The notes below the pieces were generated by a model, which saw only the letters and a list, made by a program, of their open reading frames with translations, had not been told where the DNA came from and made no database searches. The translations under genes and the position numbers were made by a program. From the NCBI RefSeq assembly GCF_000226315.1, contig NC_016026.1, forward strand, positions 868,001-932,000: a stretch of 64,000 nt of DNA. The letters run 5' to 3'. Below are positions 32,171 through 40,748 of this stretch, piece by piece (the stretch's first letter is position 1; the number at the start of each line of letters is the position of its first letter). This DNA comes from Micavibrio aeruginosavorus ARL-13. GTDB taxonomy: Bacteria > Pseudomonadota > Alphaproteobacteria > Micavibrionales > Micavibrionaceae.

Positions 32171-32346
32171 ACGCAGTATCCAGTCCTTACACCAATACTC
32201 ATCAAGATGTACTTTTTTGATCTCGTTTCAATGCGGAATTGTATGTGAAATCAAGAGGAAAGCACGAGTGACAGGCCGCAGTGACCGAGATTCAACGCAA
32301 TTTTATCAATCAATGTTTAATCAGTGATTAAGCAAAAACGTGCAAT

Positions 32347-32386
32347 AAAGGAAGAAACAGGAGGGGGCTCTCCTGTTTCTTCCTTT
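32347..32386 (-). terminator. Strong hairpin terminator after the 769-residue secreted protein
   Basis: AAAGGAAGAAACAGGAG pairs perfectly (17 bp) with CTCCTGTTTCTTCCTTT across GGGGCT, starting 3 bases after the stop. The U-tract is weak beyond the stem. It separates this gene from the pilin genes, which must then have their own promoter in 32171-32346. Confidence 0.75.
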
Positions 32387-32389
32387 ACG

Positions 32390-34699
32390 CTATTCCCATC
32401 TGCAGATTTCATATTCCTTAAACCAGATCGTTTCACCCAGGCCGCAAGATACGTTTCGTAGCCAATATCTCTCCTTGCCAACGGTCACGGCACTTTTGTC
32501 AACGCAGGCGCCGTTTAATAAGTAACCCCATTTAGGGTCACCGCCGCTAAGGCATATGTTCATTGTTGCGCCGGTTCCACCATTTTTATAGGCGCAACTT
32601 CCGCCTCGTGCATAACCGGCGCGTTGAATAACGCGATTATTCGCATCATAACGGCATACCAGTTGCTTCTTCCGCGCGCCACAGACCTGCTCAACATCAT
32701 CGGTACCAATACAGCCCCAATGATAGGCAGCATCAGAATCCGCAATATCGCGATAGGATCCCGATGTGCAACCATTCCCCGCATTCGCCGGTTGAGCAGA
32801 GTAAGTGTCTGAGAACACGGCACATACGCCCGGAGTGGTGACGACAATTTTCTTTTTCACACTGCAAGTGCGATCAATCTTGTCGGTACCGGTACAGGCC
32901 CAGCGGAATGCTGTTTCCGTATCGCCCAGATCTTTATACGAACCAACCGCGCATCCGGACGCCGCATTGCTGGCCGGCTGTGTTGAGAATTCGCCTGTGT
33001 AGCCTTTGCATTCACCGGAATTCAAGACAATTTTCTTGGTTGCCGCACAGGTGCGCGCAATACCGTCCGTTCCGGTACAAGCCCAGCGATAAGACGTATC
33101 CGTATCGCTGAGGTCGCTATAGCTACCGGCGCCGCACGCATTCGCGGTGTTTGTGGCTGGCTGGCTGGTATATTCCCCGCCATAGCTGGCGCATGACCCA
33201 GGCATAGAGCAGGCGACCTTCACACTGGTGCCGTGTCCCCATGCGTGCATGTCGGAGTCACTATACCGGCGACTGGACGGCGGGAACTGCCCATGGAATT
33301 CACCCGGCCATGTGCTGGTTTGCCAGCCATTTTGGGCTTGTGCAAAGGAGGCCCATATACGGTTGTTAATCACGGCGGGGCCTTTTTGGTGCAAAATAAT
33401 GCTGCCCTGGAAATTCGGCTTGGAATAGATGGTCACGGTCGTGTCCCGCCCAATCGCAATGCCGTCAAACGTAAAGGCATCCGCATTCGCAAAAGGTTGG
33501 GATTTTGCGTATTCACCCGGGCCAACCATGTTGGACGCAAAATCGGTCACCCCAATCTGGCTGAACCACATTGGAACCGGATCCTTGCCAATCAACATCC
33601 CCGACACGTGGAAGAAGCAATAATTCGACGGTGGTGCTGTTTCTCCGGCTGGTGGCGGTTCCGGGCGAACGATGTTCGTGCTTTGCACGTTTGCAGAGCA
33701 TGAATCGGTTCCTTCCGTAGACGGAATGCCTTTACAGCTCCACACGAATTTCCCGCCGGATTGTGTGATGGCCGTCGGAATACCGACATAGCATCGCGCA
33801 CTGTCGTGGATGCTGGCAATATCTTTATACGTTCCGCCATTTGCAGAGCCGCACAAGCCGTTGACAGGAGGTTCGGGTGATGGTGGCGGTGACCCCGCGC
33901 ACAGCGTGACGGTTGTCGGGTAACACGCCTGTTCTGCTTTCACCACACCAGATGGCGGATTACGAACGAAATCCTTGTAATCGGCGAAGCTGCCGGCCGG
34001 GCCGCTGGGAATCATTACGGAATCATCCGCGCGATATGCGGATTCACGCTCAATCCACTTCATGCGGTTATTGTCAGTTTGGGCAATCCCGGCATGGTCG
34101 ATGAAAGCGCCGTTGGACGAGAAGCCATCCGCCGAATACATTTTCAGCATATCGTCGCCGGTCAACCCCGTGACTTGATTTTCCTCATCAATTGCACAAA
34201 CCTGTTTTGCCTTTTCTTCGTTGCTGGATAAAAGCGCATTTGTACATTTGGATTTGTCTACTGTGACAACATCCGCGGCTGTCGCTTTCTTTATAACTTG
34301 GTAGCATAGATTCGTGACCTGGCCTTGCGTGTTGGCTTTGATGGTTTGGCTGGTGATGGTTTTGCCAGAAAGATGAGTGGCTTTGATTGAAGCAACGTCA
34401 CGTGTTGGCACGTCATAGCAGAAATTGAAATCGTAACAGGCTCCGGTCACGTCCTTGTCAACAGCAGACCATTTACCGCCAAGGGGGGCGCCGCAATACA
34501 CTTTGGCTTTGGCGTTGCCGCCTTGTTCGCCGCTGAACGTAACGGTCAGAGAGGATTTGTCGCGCGAATACTCATCCAATACGTAAGGGGTGGCTTTGGT
34601 GGGGTAATCCTTCACTGTTTCCGCCGCGTAAACGGGCATCGCCATCACGCACAGGACAACGCAGGAAAGAAACGCAGAAACAAAGATACGCATACTCAT
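32390..34699 (-). CDS. Large secreted Cys-rich repeat protein, putative adhesin
   Basis: 769 residues. The signal peptide MSMRIFVSAFLSCVVLCVMA ends at VYA-AET; AGAAGGGG lies 7 bases before the ATG. Residues 30-270 parallel the VWA protein at 26606 (PSGPAGSFADYKDF, QACYPTTVTLCAG). A Cys-rich unit follows near 277-337 (NGLCGSANGGTYKD). A unique region near 345-502 contains TVTIYSKPNFQGSIILHQ, resembling a beta/gamma-crystallin-type Greek-key strand. Three tandem units of about 60 residues run from about 503 to 680, each with Cys, G-S-Y-[SKR]-D-[LI], a conserved W-x-C-x-G-T-D and a closing Cys-x-x-[KR]-K. It lacks the VWA domain of its paralogue. Probably a surface adhesin working with the pilins. 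Confidence 0.72.
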   Translation of the reverse strand: MSMRIFVSAFLSCVVLCVMAMPVYAAETVKDYPTKATPYVLDEYSRDKSSLTVTFSGEQGGNAKAKVYCGAPLGGKWSAVDKDVTGACYDFNFCYDVPTRDVASIKATHLSGKTITSQTIKANTQGQVTNLCYQVIKKATAADVVTVDKSKCTNALLSSNEEKAKQVCAIDEENQVTGLTGDDMLKMYSADGFSSNGAFIDHAGIAQTDNNRMKWIERESAYRADDSVMIPSGPAGSFADYKDFVRNPPSGVVKAEQACYPTTVTLCAGSPPPSPEPPVNGLCGSANGGTYKDIASIHDSARCYVGIPTAITQSGGKFVWSCKGIPSTEGTDSCSANVQSTNIVRPEPPPAGETAPPSNYCFFHVSGMLIGKDPVPMWFSQIGVTDFASNMVGPGEYAKSQPFANADAFTFDGIAIGRDTTVTIYSKPNFQGSIILHQKGPAVINNRIWASFAQAQNGWQTSTWPGEFHGQFPPSSRRYSDSDMHAWGHGTSVKVACSMPGSCASYGGEYTSQPATNTANACGAGSYSDLSDTDTSYRWACTGTDGIARTCAATKKIVLNSGECKGYTGEFSTQPASNAASGCAVGSYKDLGDTETAFRWACTGTDKIDRTCSVKKKIVVTTPGVCAVFSDTYSAQPANAGNGCTSGSYRDIADSDAAYHWGCIGTDDVEQVCGARKKQLVCRYDANNRVIQRAGYARGGSCAYKNGGTGATMNICLSGGDPKWGYLLNGACVDKSAVTVGKERYWLRNVSCGLGETIWFKEYEICRWE

Positions 34700-34811
34700 A
34701 TAGAAACCCCTTCTAATCCATGTCTTCGCGCATGGGTAGTGCAGTGTCCTAGAATTTTAGCGTGCAATGCGTTAATTTTTAAATAAATTGTCCTTTATTT
34801 TCCGTGGGTTG

Positions 34812-34853
34812 AAACATAAAAAACCTATCCATGGGGATAGGTTTTTTATGTTT
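34812..34853 (-). terminator. Terminator after the TrpF-like gene
   Basis: AAACATAAAAAACCTATCC pairs perfectly (19 bp) with GGATAGGTTTTTTATGTTT over a 4-base loop. It lies 18 bases after the stop and would work in both directions because A- and T-runs are in the stem. Confidence 0.82.
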
Positions 34854-34870
34854 CTGGCAATGACGATGGT

Positions 34871-35563
34871 TTATTCTGGGGTGACGTGGGGGGCGGCGAT
34901 GTGCAACACCCGGCGTACTTTATCCAGATCAAAATGGTCGTTGGTTCGCACGCCCGTTTCCATGTCGATCCACGTGGTGTGGCCGTTGGCGACTTTTTGA
35001 ATCATCTCGATGTTACTTTGGACGTTGTCCGGGTTCATGCCGCCGGCATAGCCGCAAAAATGCCCGGGCAAGGGCGCATCCCAGCTGTCCGGGCTGATGC
35101 CACGCCCAGCAGATTCATCAAACAAAACAGCGTGGTTGGGAACATCGGACAAGAGGGGGAGGAGGCCCGCTTTATCCTTTGTGTATTGGATAATAAATTG
35201 GTGCTGCGGATTTTCGCGCACGCGCGCCACCAGATCAGCCGGGTCATAACGCCCCTCAACATCACCAAATTTCAGGTTCAGTTGGATCCGTTTAAAACCG
35301 GACATTAAATCGAGAATATCCTGTTCACCGCGAATAAAGCCCAGGAAACCCCCATCACATAAATGCATGGCGGTGTTTGTCCCTGTGTAATTTTTCGAAA
35401 AATCAGAAATCCAGGCCGCAGTGGGAAAGCGGGCCTGCCCGGCGCGGGCCGGTAACAACAAAATGGCCCACTCAACGAACGGGAATTCGGCCGCAATTGT
35501 GTTCAGATCGTCGACTTTGATTTCGTCATCTGCACCGGTGATCGAACAATATTGCAACTTCAT
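34871..35563 (-). CDS. TIM-barrel protein resembling phosphoribosylanthranilate isomerase
   Basis: 230 residues from the ATG at 35563; a TTG seven codons upstream is possible. The C-terminal part, FCGYAGGMNPDNVQSNIEMI then TWIDMETGVRTND and FDLDKVRRVL, follows the TrpF pattern in which GG[LI]xPxNV and D-x-[SE]-S-G-V-E precede the last helix, so it could bind a sugar phosphate. The N-terminal half lacks the usual K-x-C-G-[IL] start of real TrpF and no trp genes are near, so a function in tryptophan synthesis is doubtful. A monocistronic gene with its own terminator. Confidence 0.55.
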   Translation of the reverse strand: MKLQYCSITGADDEIKVDDLNTIAAEFPFVEWAILLLPARAGQARFPTAAWISDFSKNYTGTNTAMHLCDGGFLGFIRGEQDILDLMSGFKRIQLNLKFGDVEGRYDPADLVARVRENPQHQFIIQYTKDKAGLLPLLSDVPNHAVLFDESAGRGISPDSWDAPLPGHFCGYAGGMNPDNVQSNIEMIQKVANGHTTWIDMETGVRTNDHFDLDKVRRVLHIAAPHVTPE

Positions 35564-35638
35564 GGGGAGGGCTTTCTGTTTCAAGCATTATGGTCTGGCG
35601 CTGATTATGGGGAAGGGGGTGTGTATTCTCAATATAAT

Positions 35639-35667
35639 TTGACAAACCATGAATATTTACATAATTA
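35639..35667 (+). promoter_or_regulatory. Predicted sigma-70-type promoter
   Basis: TTGACA at 35639-35644 and TAATTA at 35662-35667 are separated by 17 bases. Because this overlaps the first in-frame ATG at 35649, it supports translation starting at 35703. Confidence 0.45.
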
Positions 35668-35702
35668 TTGGCGTTGTTCCAGGGGCTTTAGGGCAGGCTA
35701 AA

Positions 35703-36392
35703 ATGCGAAACTTCTTTGCAAAACAATGGCTTCTTCGTCAATTTCGATACGCTGATCCTGTGGCGGAGCCCTATCATGGGGACGCGGGCGTGCTGCTGGC
35801 CGAGACACCGGCCGGTTTTAAACGGCTGGCCGACCCTGATGTGCGGGCTGTGGTCTGGATTCCCCGTGATGGCTTCCTGCATGACAGTGCGGCGGATATA
35901 CGCGGCAAAATTCAAAATCTGGACCCGGATGATCGTGATGTGCTGGCGTCTTCTTTGCTGATCCAGCATGGGCAGAATACTTCCGAAGACCAGAAATCCA
36001 TTTTGTCTGCGCGTGGGCTTACGTCTATTTTCAAACAAACATCTGGTTTTATGCGGGATCGCCTCGACCTCATCCATTCGTTTCATGTCGCTGATGGGGC
36101 CAGCTATATCCTGCCCGTGGCCACGTTGATGAATGATAAGAATGATTCCATGAACAATGCGGGCAACCGCATGCACCGGGAACAGGCGGTGACGCAAATG
36201 TTGCACGTTCCTATCGGCCCGGGCACGGTGTGGTTGAATGACAGGGGCGAAAATGTATCGTTGCCCGAAAATGGATTTTTGCTGTTCAAGGGTGTGTTTT
36301 CAAAGGACCCTGAAATGGCTTTGTGGCACCGCTCGCCCATTTATTCCAATCCGCAACCGCGGATGATCTTCTCATCCTTTGGCGGCGCTTAA
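35703..36392 (+). CDS. DUF1826-like protein
   Basis: 229 residues from the ATG at 35703; an ATG 18 codons upstream lies inside a likely promoter, while AGGGCAGG precedes the chosen one. The C-terminal half contains [20 protein letters not shown] then LNDRG, and [20 protein letters not shown]. This resembles the DUF1826 family, where a Y-x-G-P-G-T-x-[WH] motif precedes a late His, as in cupin-like folds. That link is tentative and I know no reaction for the family. The stop overlaps the convergent recQ stop by 4 bases. Confidence 0.45.
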   Translation: MRNFFAKQWLLRQFRYADPVAEPYHGDAGVLLAETPAGFKRLADPDVRAVVWIPRDGFLHDSAADIRGKIQNLDPDDRDVLASSLLIQHGQNTSEDQKSILSARGLTSIFKQTSGFMRDRLDLIHSFHVADGASYILPVATLMNDKNDSMNNAGNRMHREQAVTQMLHVPIGPGTVWLNDRGENVSLPENGFLLFKGVFSKDPEMALWHRSPIYSNPQPRMIFSSFGGA

Positions 36393-38230
36393 CCAGCCTG
36401 GCGGATTACATCCAGAAATGCGGGTGCGTATCGATCCAGCTTCGATTGACCCACCCCGGGGATTTGCGCCATGGAATCCATGTAAATGGGCCGGCGTGTG
36501 GCCATTGCGATCAGTGTCTTATCATGGAAAATGACATAGGGCGGCAAGTTCGCCTCCCGTGCGATCGATAGGCGCAGGGCTTTTAATGATTCAAACAACG
36601 CCCGGTCGGCATCGTTTTCCAATTCCGCCAGGGCATTTCCGGCTTCACGATTTTTGCTCTGGCGGCTTTCCTTCTCACGCGGCAGGCGCAGTTGCAGGGT
36701 TGCCTTGTCTTTCAGGAACTGCATCCCTTCCGTTGTCATCTTCAATCCACCATGGCCTTCCAAATCGACGAAGATCAGATTGGCGGCCACCATCTGGCGG
36801 ATAAAGCTTTCCCATGTCCGGCGGTCAATATCGGTACCGATGCCCCATGTGCTGAGCTGGTCATGGTTGTGTTTGTCGGTTTGTGGTGTTGGTGTGCCGG
36901 TCAAAACATCAACAATGTGTTTGCCACCAAACATGTTTCCCGTGCGGTGGATACAGGACAGGATTTTTTGTGCTGGAATGGTGCCATCAATGCTTTGTTG
37001 TGGCGACAGGCAGGAATCGCAATTGCCACAGGGTGCGCCGTCATCGCCAAAATATTGCAACAAAATCTGGCGGCGGCAATGGGCGGCCTCGCAATAGCCG
37101 AGCAGGGCGGTCAACTTATGATGTTCAACGCGTTTTTGTTCATCCGGTGCATCGGAATTGGTGATCATCTGGCGGCGCAGCGCGACATCCTGCAATCCGT
37201 ACAGCATCATGGCCGTTGCGGGCAGGCCATCGCGGCCCGCACGGCCCGTTTCCTGGTAATACGCCTCAATATTCGCGGGCAGGTCGAGGTGCGCCACAAA
37301 CCGGACGTCGGGTTTATTGATGCCCATGCCGAACGCGATGGTGGCAACAATAATAACGCCTTCTTCTTTCAAGAATCGGTTTTGGTGATTGGCACGCGTG
37401 CGCGCATCCAACCCGGCATGATAGGGCAGGGCTGTGTACCCCTGATCAAGCAACCATTCCGCTGTTTCATCCACCTTGCGGCGGGACAGGCAATAAATAA
37501 TCCCGCTTTCCCCACGCGGGCGATCCTGCAGGAAAGTCAGCAATTGCTTTTTTGGGGTGTCCTTGACCGCCACATCATATCGAATGTTCGGGCGGTCAAA
37601 CCCAGCGACAAAAATTTCATCCAGTTTCAGTTGCGCCATAATATCCCGGCGCGTCGGCGCATCGGCGGTCGCGGTCACGGCAATGCACGGGACATGCGGG
37701 TACCGGTCACGCAGGGCGGATAACATCCGGTATTCCGGGCGGAAATCATGCCCCCATTGTGATACGCAATGGGCCTCATCAATTGCAATCAATGCAATGT
37801 CGATATGGTCCAGAATATTCAGGATGGCATCCGTAACAAGTCGTTCCGGCGCAATGTACACCAGATCCAACTGCCCATTCTGCATGGCCGACAGGGCATC
37901 CTGCATTTCTTGCCAGCTCAGCGATGAATTCAGCGCCGCCGCACGAATGCCCAGTTCGCGCAACGCGCTCACCTGATCCTGCATCAACGCAATCAACGGT
38001 GACACCACAATGCCGACGCCAGGGCGACACAGAGCCGGGATCTGATAGCACAATGATTTCCCCGCACCCGTCGGCATCAGGGTGCAACAACTTCCCCCCG
38101 CCATCACATGCTCAATCACTGCCTGCTGATGCCCGCGAAATGAATCGTAACCGAACACGGTTTTGAGGACCGTTTCGGGGGAGGGGCTCGTAGTGTTTTG
38201 TGTCGGGGCTAACATCCTGTTTTTTAACAT
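36389..38230 (-). CDS. recQ: ATP-dependent DNA helicase RecQ
   Basis: 613 residues from the ATG at 38230; the frame is open 35 codons more but that part overlaps the methyltransferase gene, and 613 fits the family. A 3'-5' helicase in recombination and repair. Motif [17 protein letters not shown], motif [19 protein letters not shown] (with the RecQ aromatic loop), motif [20 protein letters not shown] and [10 protein letters not shown]. The zinc-binding Cys set is present ([10 protein letters not shown] then CGNCDSC), followed by the winged helix and a C-terminal HRDC domain ([19 protein letters not shown] to [12 protein letters not shown]). Confidence 0.93.
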   Translation of the reverse strand: MLKNRMLAPTQNTTSPSPETVLKTVFGYDSFRGHQQAVIEHVMAGGSCCTLMPTGAGKSLCYQIPALCRPGVGIVVSPLIALMQDQVSALRELGIRAAALNSSLSWQEMQDALSAMQNGQLDLVYIAPERLVTDAILNILDHIDIALIAIDEAHCVSQWGHDFRPEYRMLSALRDRYPHVPCIAVTATADAPTRRDIMAQLKLDEIFVAGFDRPNIRYDVAVKDTPKKQLLTFLQDRPRGESGIIYCLSRRKVDETAEWLLDQGYTALPYHAGLDARTRANHQNRFLKEEGVIIVATIAFGMGINKPDVRFVAHLDLPANIEAYYQETGRAGRDGLPATAMMLYGLQDVALRRQMITNSDAPDEQKRVEHHKLTALLGYCEAAHCRRQILLQYFGDDGAPCGNCDSCLSPQQSIDGTIPAQKILSCIHRTGNMFGGKHIVDVLTGTPTPQTDKHNHDQLSTWGIGTDIDRRTWESFIRQMVAANLIFVDLEGHGGLKMTTEGMQFLKDKATLQLRLPREKESRQSKNREAGNALAELENDADRALFESLKALRLSIAREANLPPYVIFHDKTLIAMATRRPIYMDSMAQIPGVGQSKLDRYAPAFLDVIRQAG

Positions 38231-38313
38231 GCGGGCCCAAGGGGTGACAGCTATATTCTGGCGCTTTTCAATAAAGTCCTGTGGATATTGAGGTGTTTGT
38301 CGCGCAGCCGCAA

Positions 38314-38994
38314 TTATGCCTTTACCCCAAACCACCCGGAAATCATAAATGACTGAAAGAATCGAACGGGCCGAGGAATGCCGCTAATGCGGAGCATGTC
38401 CTCTGTTTCCGCTGGGGAAATGACACACAGAATATTCTTCAGTAAATTCGGAATGTTTTTGATAGAATCTTCTGTTCCACCCATTTGCATCTGCAAGGCT
38501 TGCCATGCATGTAGCATGTCGGGAAATTCCGCAGAGTTCAGATCAAAGCTGATCTCTGTATTGATCAAGTATCCACCCGGCTTCAATTGCTGCTGCATGC
38601 CTGTATAAAACGCAGTGCGTTCATCACGCGCAATGAAGTGGCCGACAAGGATGCTGAGAACTGCGTCAAATTGTTCTCTACCAACAATATCTTGAATATA
38701 TCCCTGGATCAGTTCGCAACGATGAGAAAGGCCCGCATTTTTTAGATTTTGGCGGCAAACGTCCAGCATTTCGATTGAGGGGTCAATGCCCACGAATGAC
38801 CATTCTGGGTATAGACGAGCCAATGACAAAATCTCGGCCCCGGTTCCAACGCCAACACACAAAATGCGTGCATTGATGGGCAAGTCTTTTAGCAGAAGAC
38901 GGATCAAGAAATGCATATTATCCGCAACGGCAGCCACTCTGCTGTTTCGCTCATCATATGATTTCGATATTTCTGCGGTGAAAAAATTTGTCAT
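38314..38994 (-). CDS. SAM-dependent methyltransferase
   Basis: 226 residues from the ATG at 38994, preceded by GGAG. The open frame continues upstream across the tRNA-Ser gene, but that is not plausible coding. SAM motif [20 protein letters not shown], then [20 protein letters not shown] and [20 protein letters not shown], with [13 protein letters not shown]. It resembles class I methyltransferases of small molecules; substrate unknown. It starts 81 bases downstream of tRNA-Ser on the same strand and ends just upstream of recQ. Base composition is a little more AT-rich than its neighbours. Confidence 0.75.
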   Translation of the reverse strand: MTNFFTAEISKSYDERNSRVAAVADNMHFLIRLLLKDLPINARILCVGVGTGAEILSLARLYPEWSFVGIDPSIEMLDVCRQNLKNAGLSHRCELIQGYIQDIVGREQFDAVLSILVGHFIARDERTAFYTGMQQQLKPGGYLINTEISFDLNSAEFPDMLHAWQALQMQMGGTEDSIKNIPNLLKNILCVISPAETEDMLRISGIPRPVRFFQSFMISGWFGVKA

Positions 38995-39075
38995 CCTAAC
39001 GCTCCGTGCAACTGGAATTTCCATGCTAACGGTAGCGGTGCGAATCGGTAAAGAAAAGTATGAATATGAAATGGA

Positions 39076-39166
39076 TGGCGGAGAGGGGGGGATTCGAACC
39101 CCCGATAGGTTATGCACCTATAACGGTTTTCGAGACCGCCGCATTCAACCACTCTGCCACCTCTCC
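39076..39166 (-). tRNA. tRNA-Ser (anticodon CGA)
   Basis: 91 bases on the minus strand. The acceptor GGAGAGG pairs with CCTCTCC, followed by discriminator G and an encoded CCA. The anticodon stem-loop is CGGTCTCGAAAACCG, giving anticodon CGA. The long variable arm (TTATAGGTGCATAACCTAT) and the T-loop GGTTCGAATCC are typical of serine tRNAs. It reads UCG codons. Confidence 0.95.
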
Positions 39167-39300
39167 GTGCCTGAATAGATGTGTGGTTCTTACGGACGGG
39201 GATTTATAGGCGATTGGGGCGGGTTTGGCAACAGGGGATCGGGGGGTGAAGAGGCTTTAAAAGCAAAGAGTTAGGGGCGTGCGGCTGGGGCGGGGCTGAG

Positions 39301-39330
39301 AAAAAGGCCCCGGTGTGCGTCCGGGGCCTT
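39301..39330 (-). terminator. Terminator after the small lipoprotein gene
   Basis: On the minus strand AAGGCCCCGG-ACGCACA-CCGGGGCCTT is followed by TTT, a classic GC-rich stem with a T-run. Confidence 0.88.
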
Positions 39331-39361
39331 GTTTCGGGAATGGTATGTCTTGCTTGTGCCC

Positions 39362-39568
39362 TTAGCGGGCTGGTTCTTTGCAAACCGTGTTGGACGACAT
39401 CTCATTCGCTTTTGGATATTTATGCGCGCATGTCTTGTTGGCTGTATCATGGGCCGTTTCATAATAATTGGTCCATGTGTTCTGTGGGCGGGCGGTACCG
39501 CTACATGCGGCGAGACCAACGGCACACAGAACGGTCATACACAGAATAGCGCTCGTACGAACTGACAT
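39362..39568 (-). CDS. Small lipoprotein of unknown function
   Basis: 68 residues. A lipoprotein signal peptide with lipobox V-G-L-A-A-C at residues 17-22 predicts lipidation (by the Lgt encoded at 60274) and attachment to a membrane. The mature part (about 47 residues, SGTARPQNTWTNYYETAHDT) has two more Cys that could form a disulphide and no domain I recognise. AGGAG lies 8 bases before the ATG and a strong terminator follows, so it is a well-defined small gene. The hairpin AGTACCTAAAAGTACT lies in its leader. Confidence 0.8.
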   Translation of the reverse strand: MSVRTSAILCMTVLCAVGLAACSGTARPQNTWTNYYETAHDTANKTCAHKYPKANEMSSNTVCKEPAR

Positions 39569-39699
39569 AACAGGAGCTCCTTTGTCTGAAGTGGTATGAG
39601 TACTTTTAGGTACTGAAGAAACACGTATCTTTAGTATAAGCAGAGTCTACCCCGGGATTGGTTAACGCGTGCATCAGGCGCAGATTTCTGCGGCTTTTA

Positions 39700-39739
39700 A
39701 AATAAAAATGGGTGCGCTCGTGTTCAGGAAGCGCACCCA
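39700..39739 (-). terminator. Terminator after the cysteine-synthase-like gene
   Basis: On the minus strand GGGTGCGCTT-loop-AGCGCACCCA (10-bp stem) is followed by TTTTTATTTT. It lies about 38 bases past the stop. Confidence 0.83.
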
Positions 39740-39776
39740 AAACCGATTTTCAGGATTTTCTTAAAATTTTACAGGC

Positions 39777-40748
39777 TCAAGCCCCCGTGTCCTGATACAT
39801 CAGCGACAAATATTTTTCCCCGCGATCGCACAGGAATGTCAGAACATTTTTAATCGACGGATCACGGCGTTTGATTTCGCGGGCGGCCCAATAATTGGCA
39901 CCGCTGCTGGGGCCGACGAATTGGCCCATTTCGCGGGCCATGCGGTGGGCTTCGTCAATCGCGATTTGGCTGTCGACGCAAATCACTTCGGTGATTTCAT
40001 CGCGGTGCCGATCGTAAATTGTCGGAACAAAACCGTCGGAAATGCCCTCAATTTTATGATCTGCAACGATGCAACATTCTAATGTCTGGCTTTCACTGGG
40101 TTCCATCGCGAAAACTTTGATGTCCGGGTTGTGCCATTGGCGCAAGGCTTGGGCCACGCCAATCAACGTACCGCCGGTGCCAACACCCTGCACAATCGCG
40201 TCGATTTTAACGCCAGCTGGAATTTGCGCGATGACTTCGCGGCCCAGCCATTCGCGGTTTTCTTCGACGTTCCATTCATTGTCGAATTGGGCGGGGCAAT
40301 AAAATCCGGGTTGTTGGCCCAAGCGAATGGCTTCGGCGCGGGCCTCGTTCACTTGAAAATGGCCAACCAGTTTGATTTCGGCCCCAAACCCGCGCGAAAT
40401 GCGCACGCGTTCGTTGCTGTACCCATCGGGCATGACAACGATCATCTTGTAACCCTTGGCCGCCGCAATCATGGACAGGGCGTTGCCGGTGTTGCCGCTG
40501 GTGGCTTCAACAATGGTGTCGCCGGGTTTCAGGAGGCCTTCGGCCTCGGCCTTTTCAATCATAAACTTCGCCATGCGGGCCTTGATCGAACCGGACGGGT
40601 TGAAATATTCGGCCTTGGCATAAATGCCATCACCCAGATCCAGCAACGGCGTGTTGCCAATGCAATCCAAAATGGATTTCGCCGGGCAGGGGGTGGTCAT
40701 GTGATCCGTCATGGTTTTATTATTTTTCGCTTGTGCCTGTTGCATCAT
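39777..40748 (-). CDS. PLP-dependent cysteine synthase family enzyme
   Basis: 323 residues. Fold-type II PLP enzyme. [15 protein letters not shown] carries the PLP lysine, [18 protein letters not shown] the substrate-binding loop and [14 protein letters not shown] the phosphate cup, with [10 protein letters not shown] near the end. The usual motif is GGS[VI]KDR; here SIKAR replaces the Asp by Ala. Likely reactions are O-acetylserine or O-phosphoserine sulfhydrylation, or cystathionine beta-synthase type. GGAG sits upstream of ATG-ATG at 40748/40745, inside the mutS 3' end, giving a 29-base overlap; an ATG at 40712 just after mutS is the alternative start. Co-transcribed with mutS and dut. Confidence 0.82.
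   Translation of the reverse strand: MMQQAQAKNNKTMTDHMTTPCPAKSILDCIGNTPLLDLGDGIYAKAEYFNPSGSIKARMAKFMIEKAEAEGLLKPGDTIVEATSGNTGNALSMIAAAKGYKMIVVMPDGYSNERVRISRGFGAEIKLVGHFQVNEARAEAIRLGQQPGFYCPAQFDNEWNVEENREWLGREVIAQIPAGVKIDAIVQGVGTGGTLIGVAQALRQWHNPDIKVFAMEPSESQTLECCIVADHKIEGISDGFVPTIYDRHRDEITEVICVDSQIAIDEAHRMAREMGQFVGPSSGANYWAAREIKRRDPSIKNVLTFLCDRGEKYLSLMYQDTGA

Noticed and set aside
38995-39117. Longer N-terminus for the methyltransferase at 38314
   Set aside because: The extension reads through the 3' half of tRNA-Ser; an ATG with GGAG at 38994 fits better.
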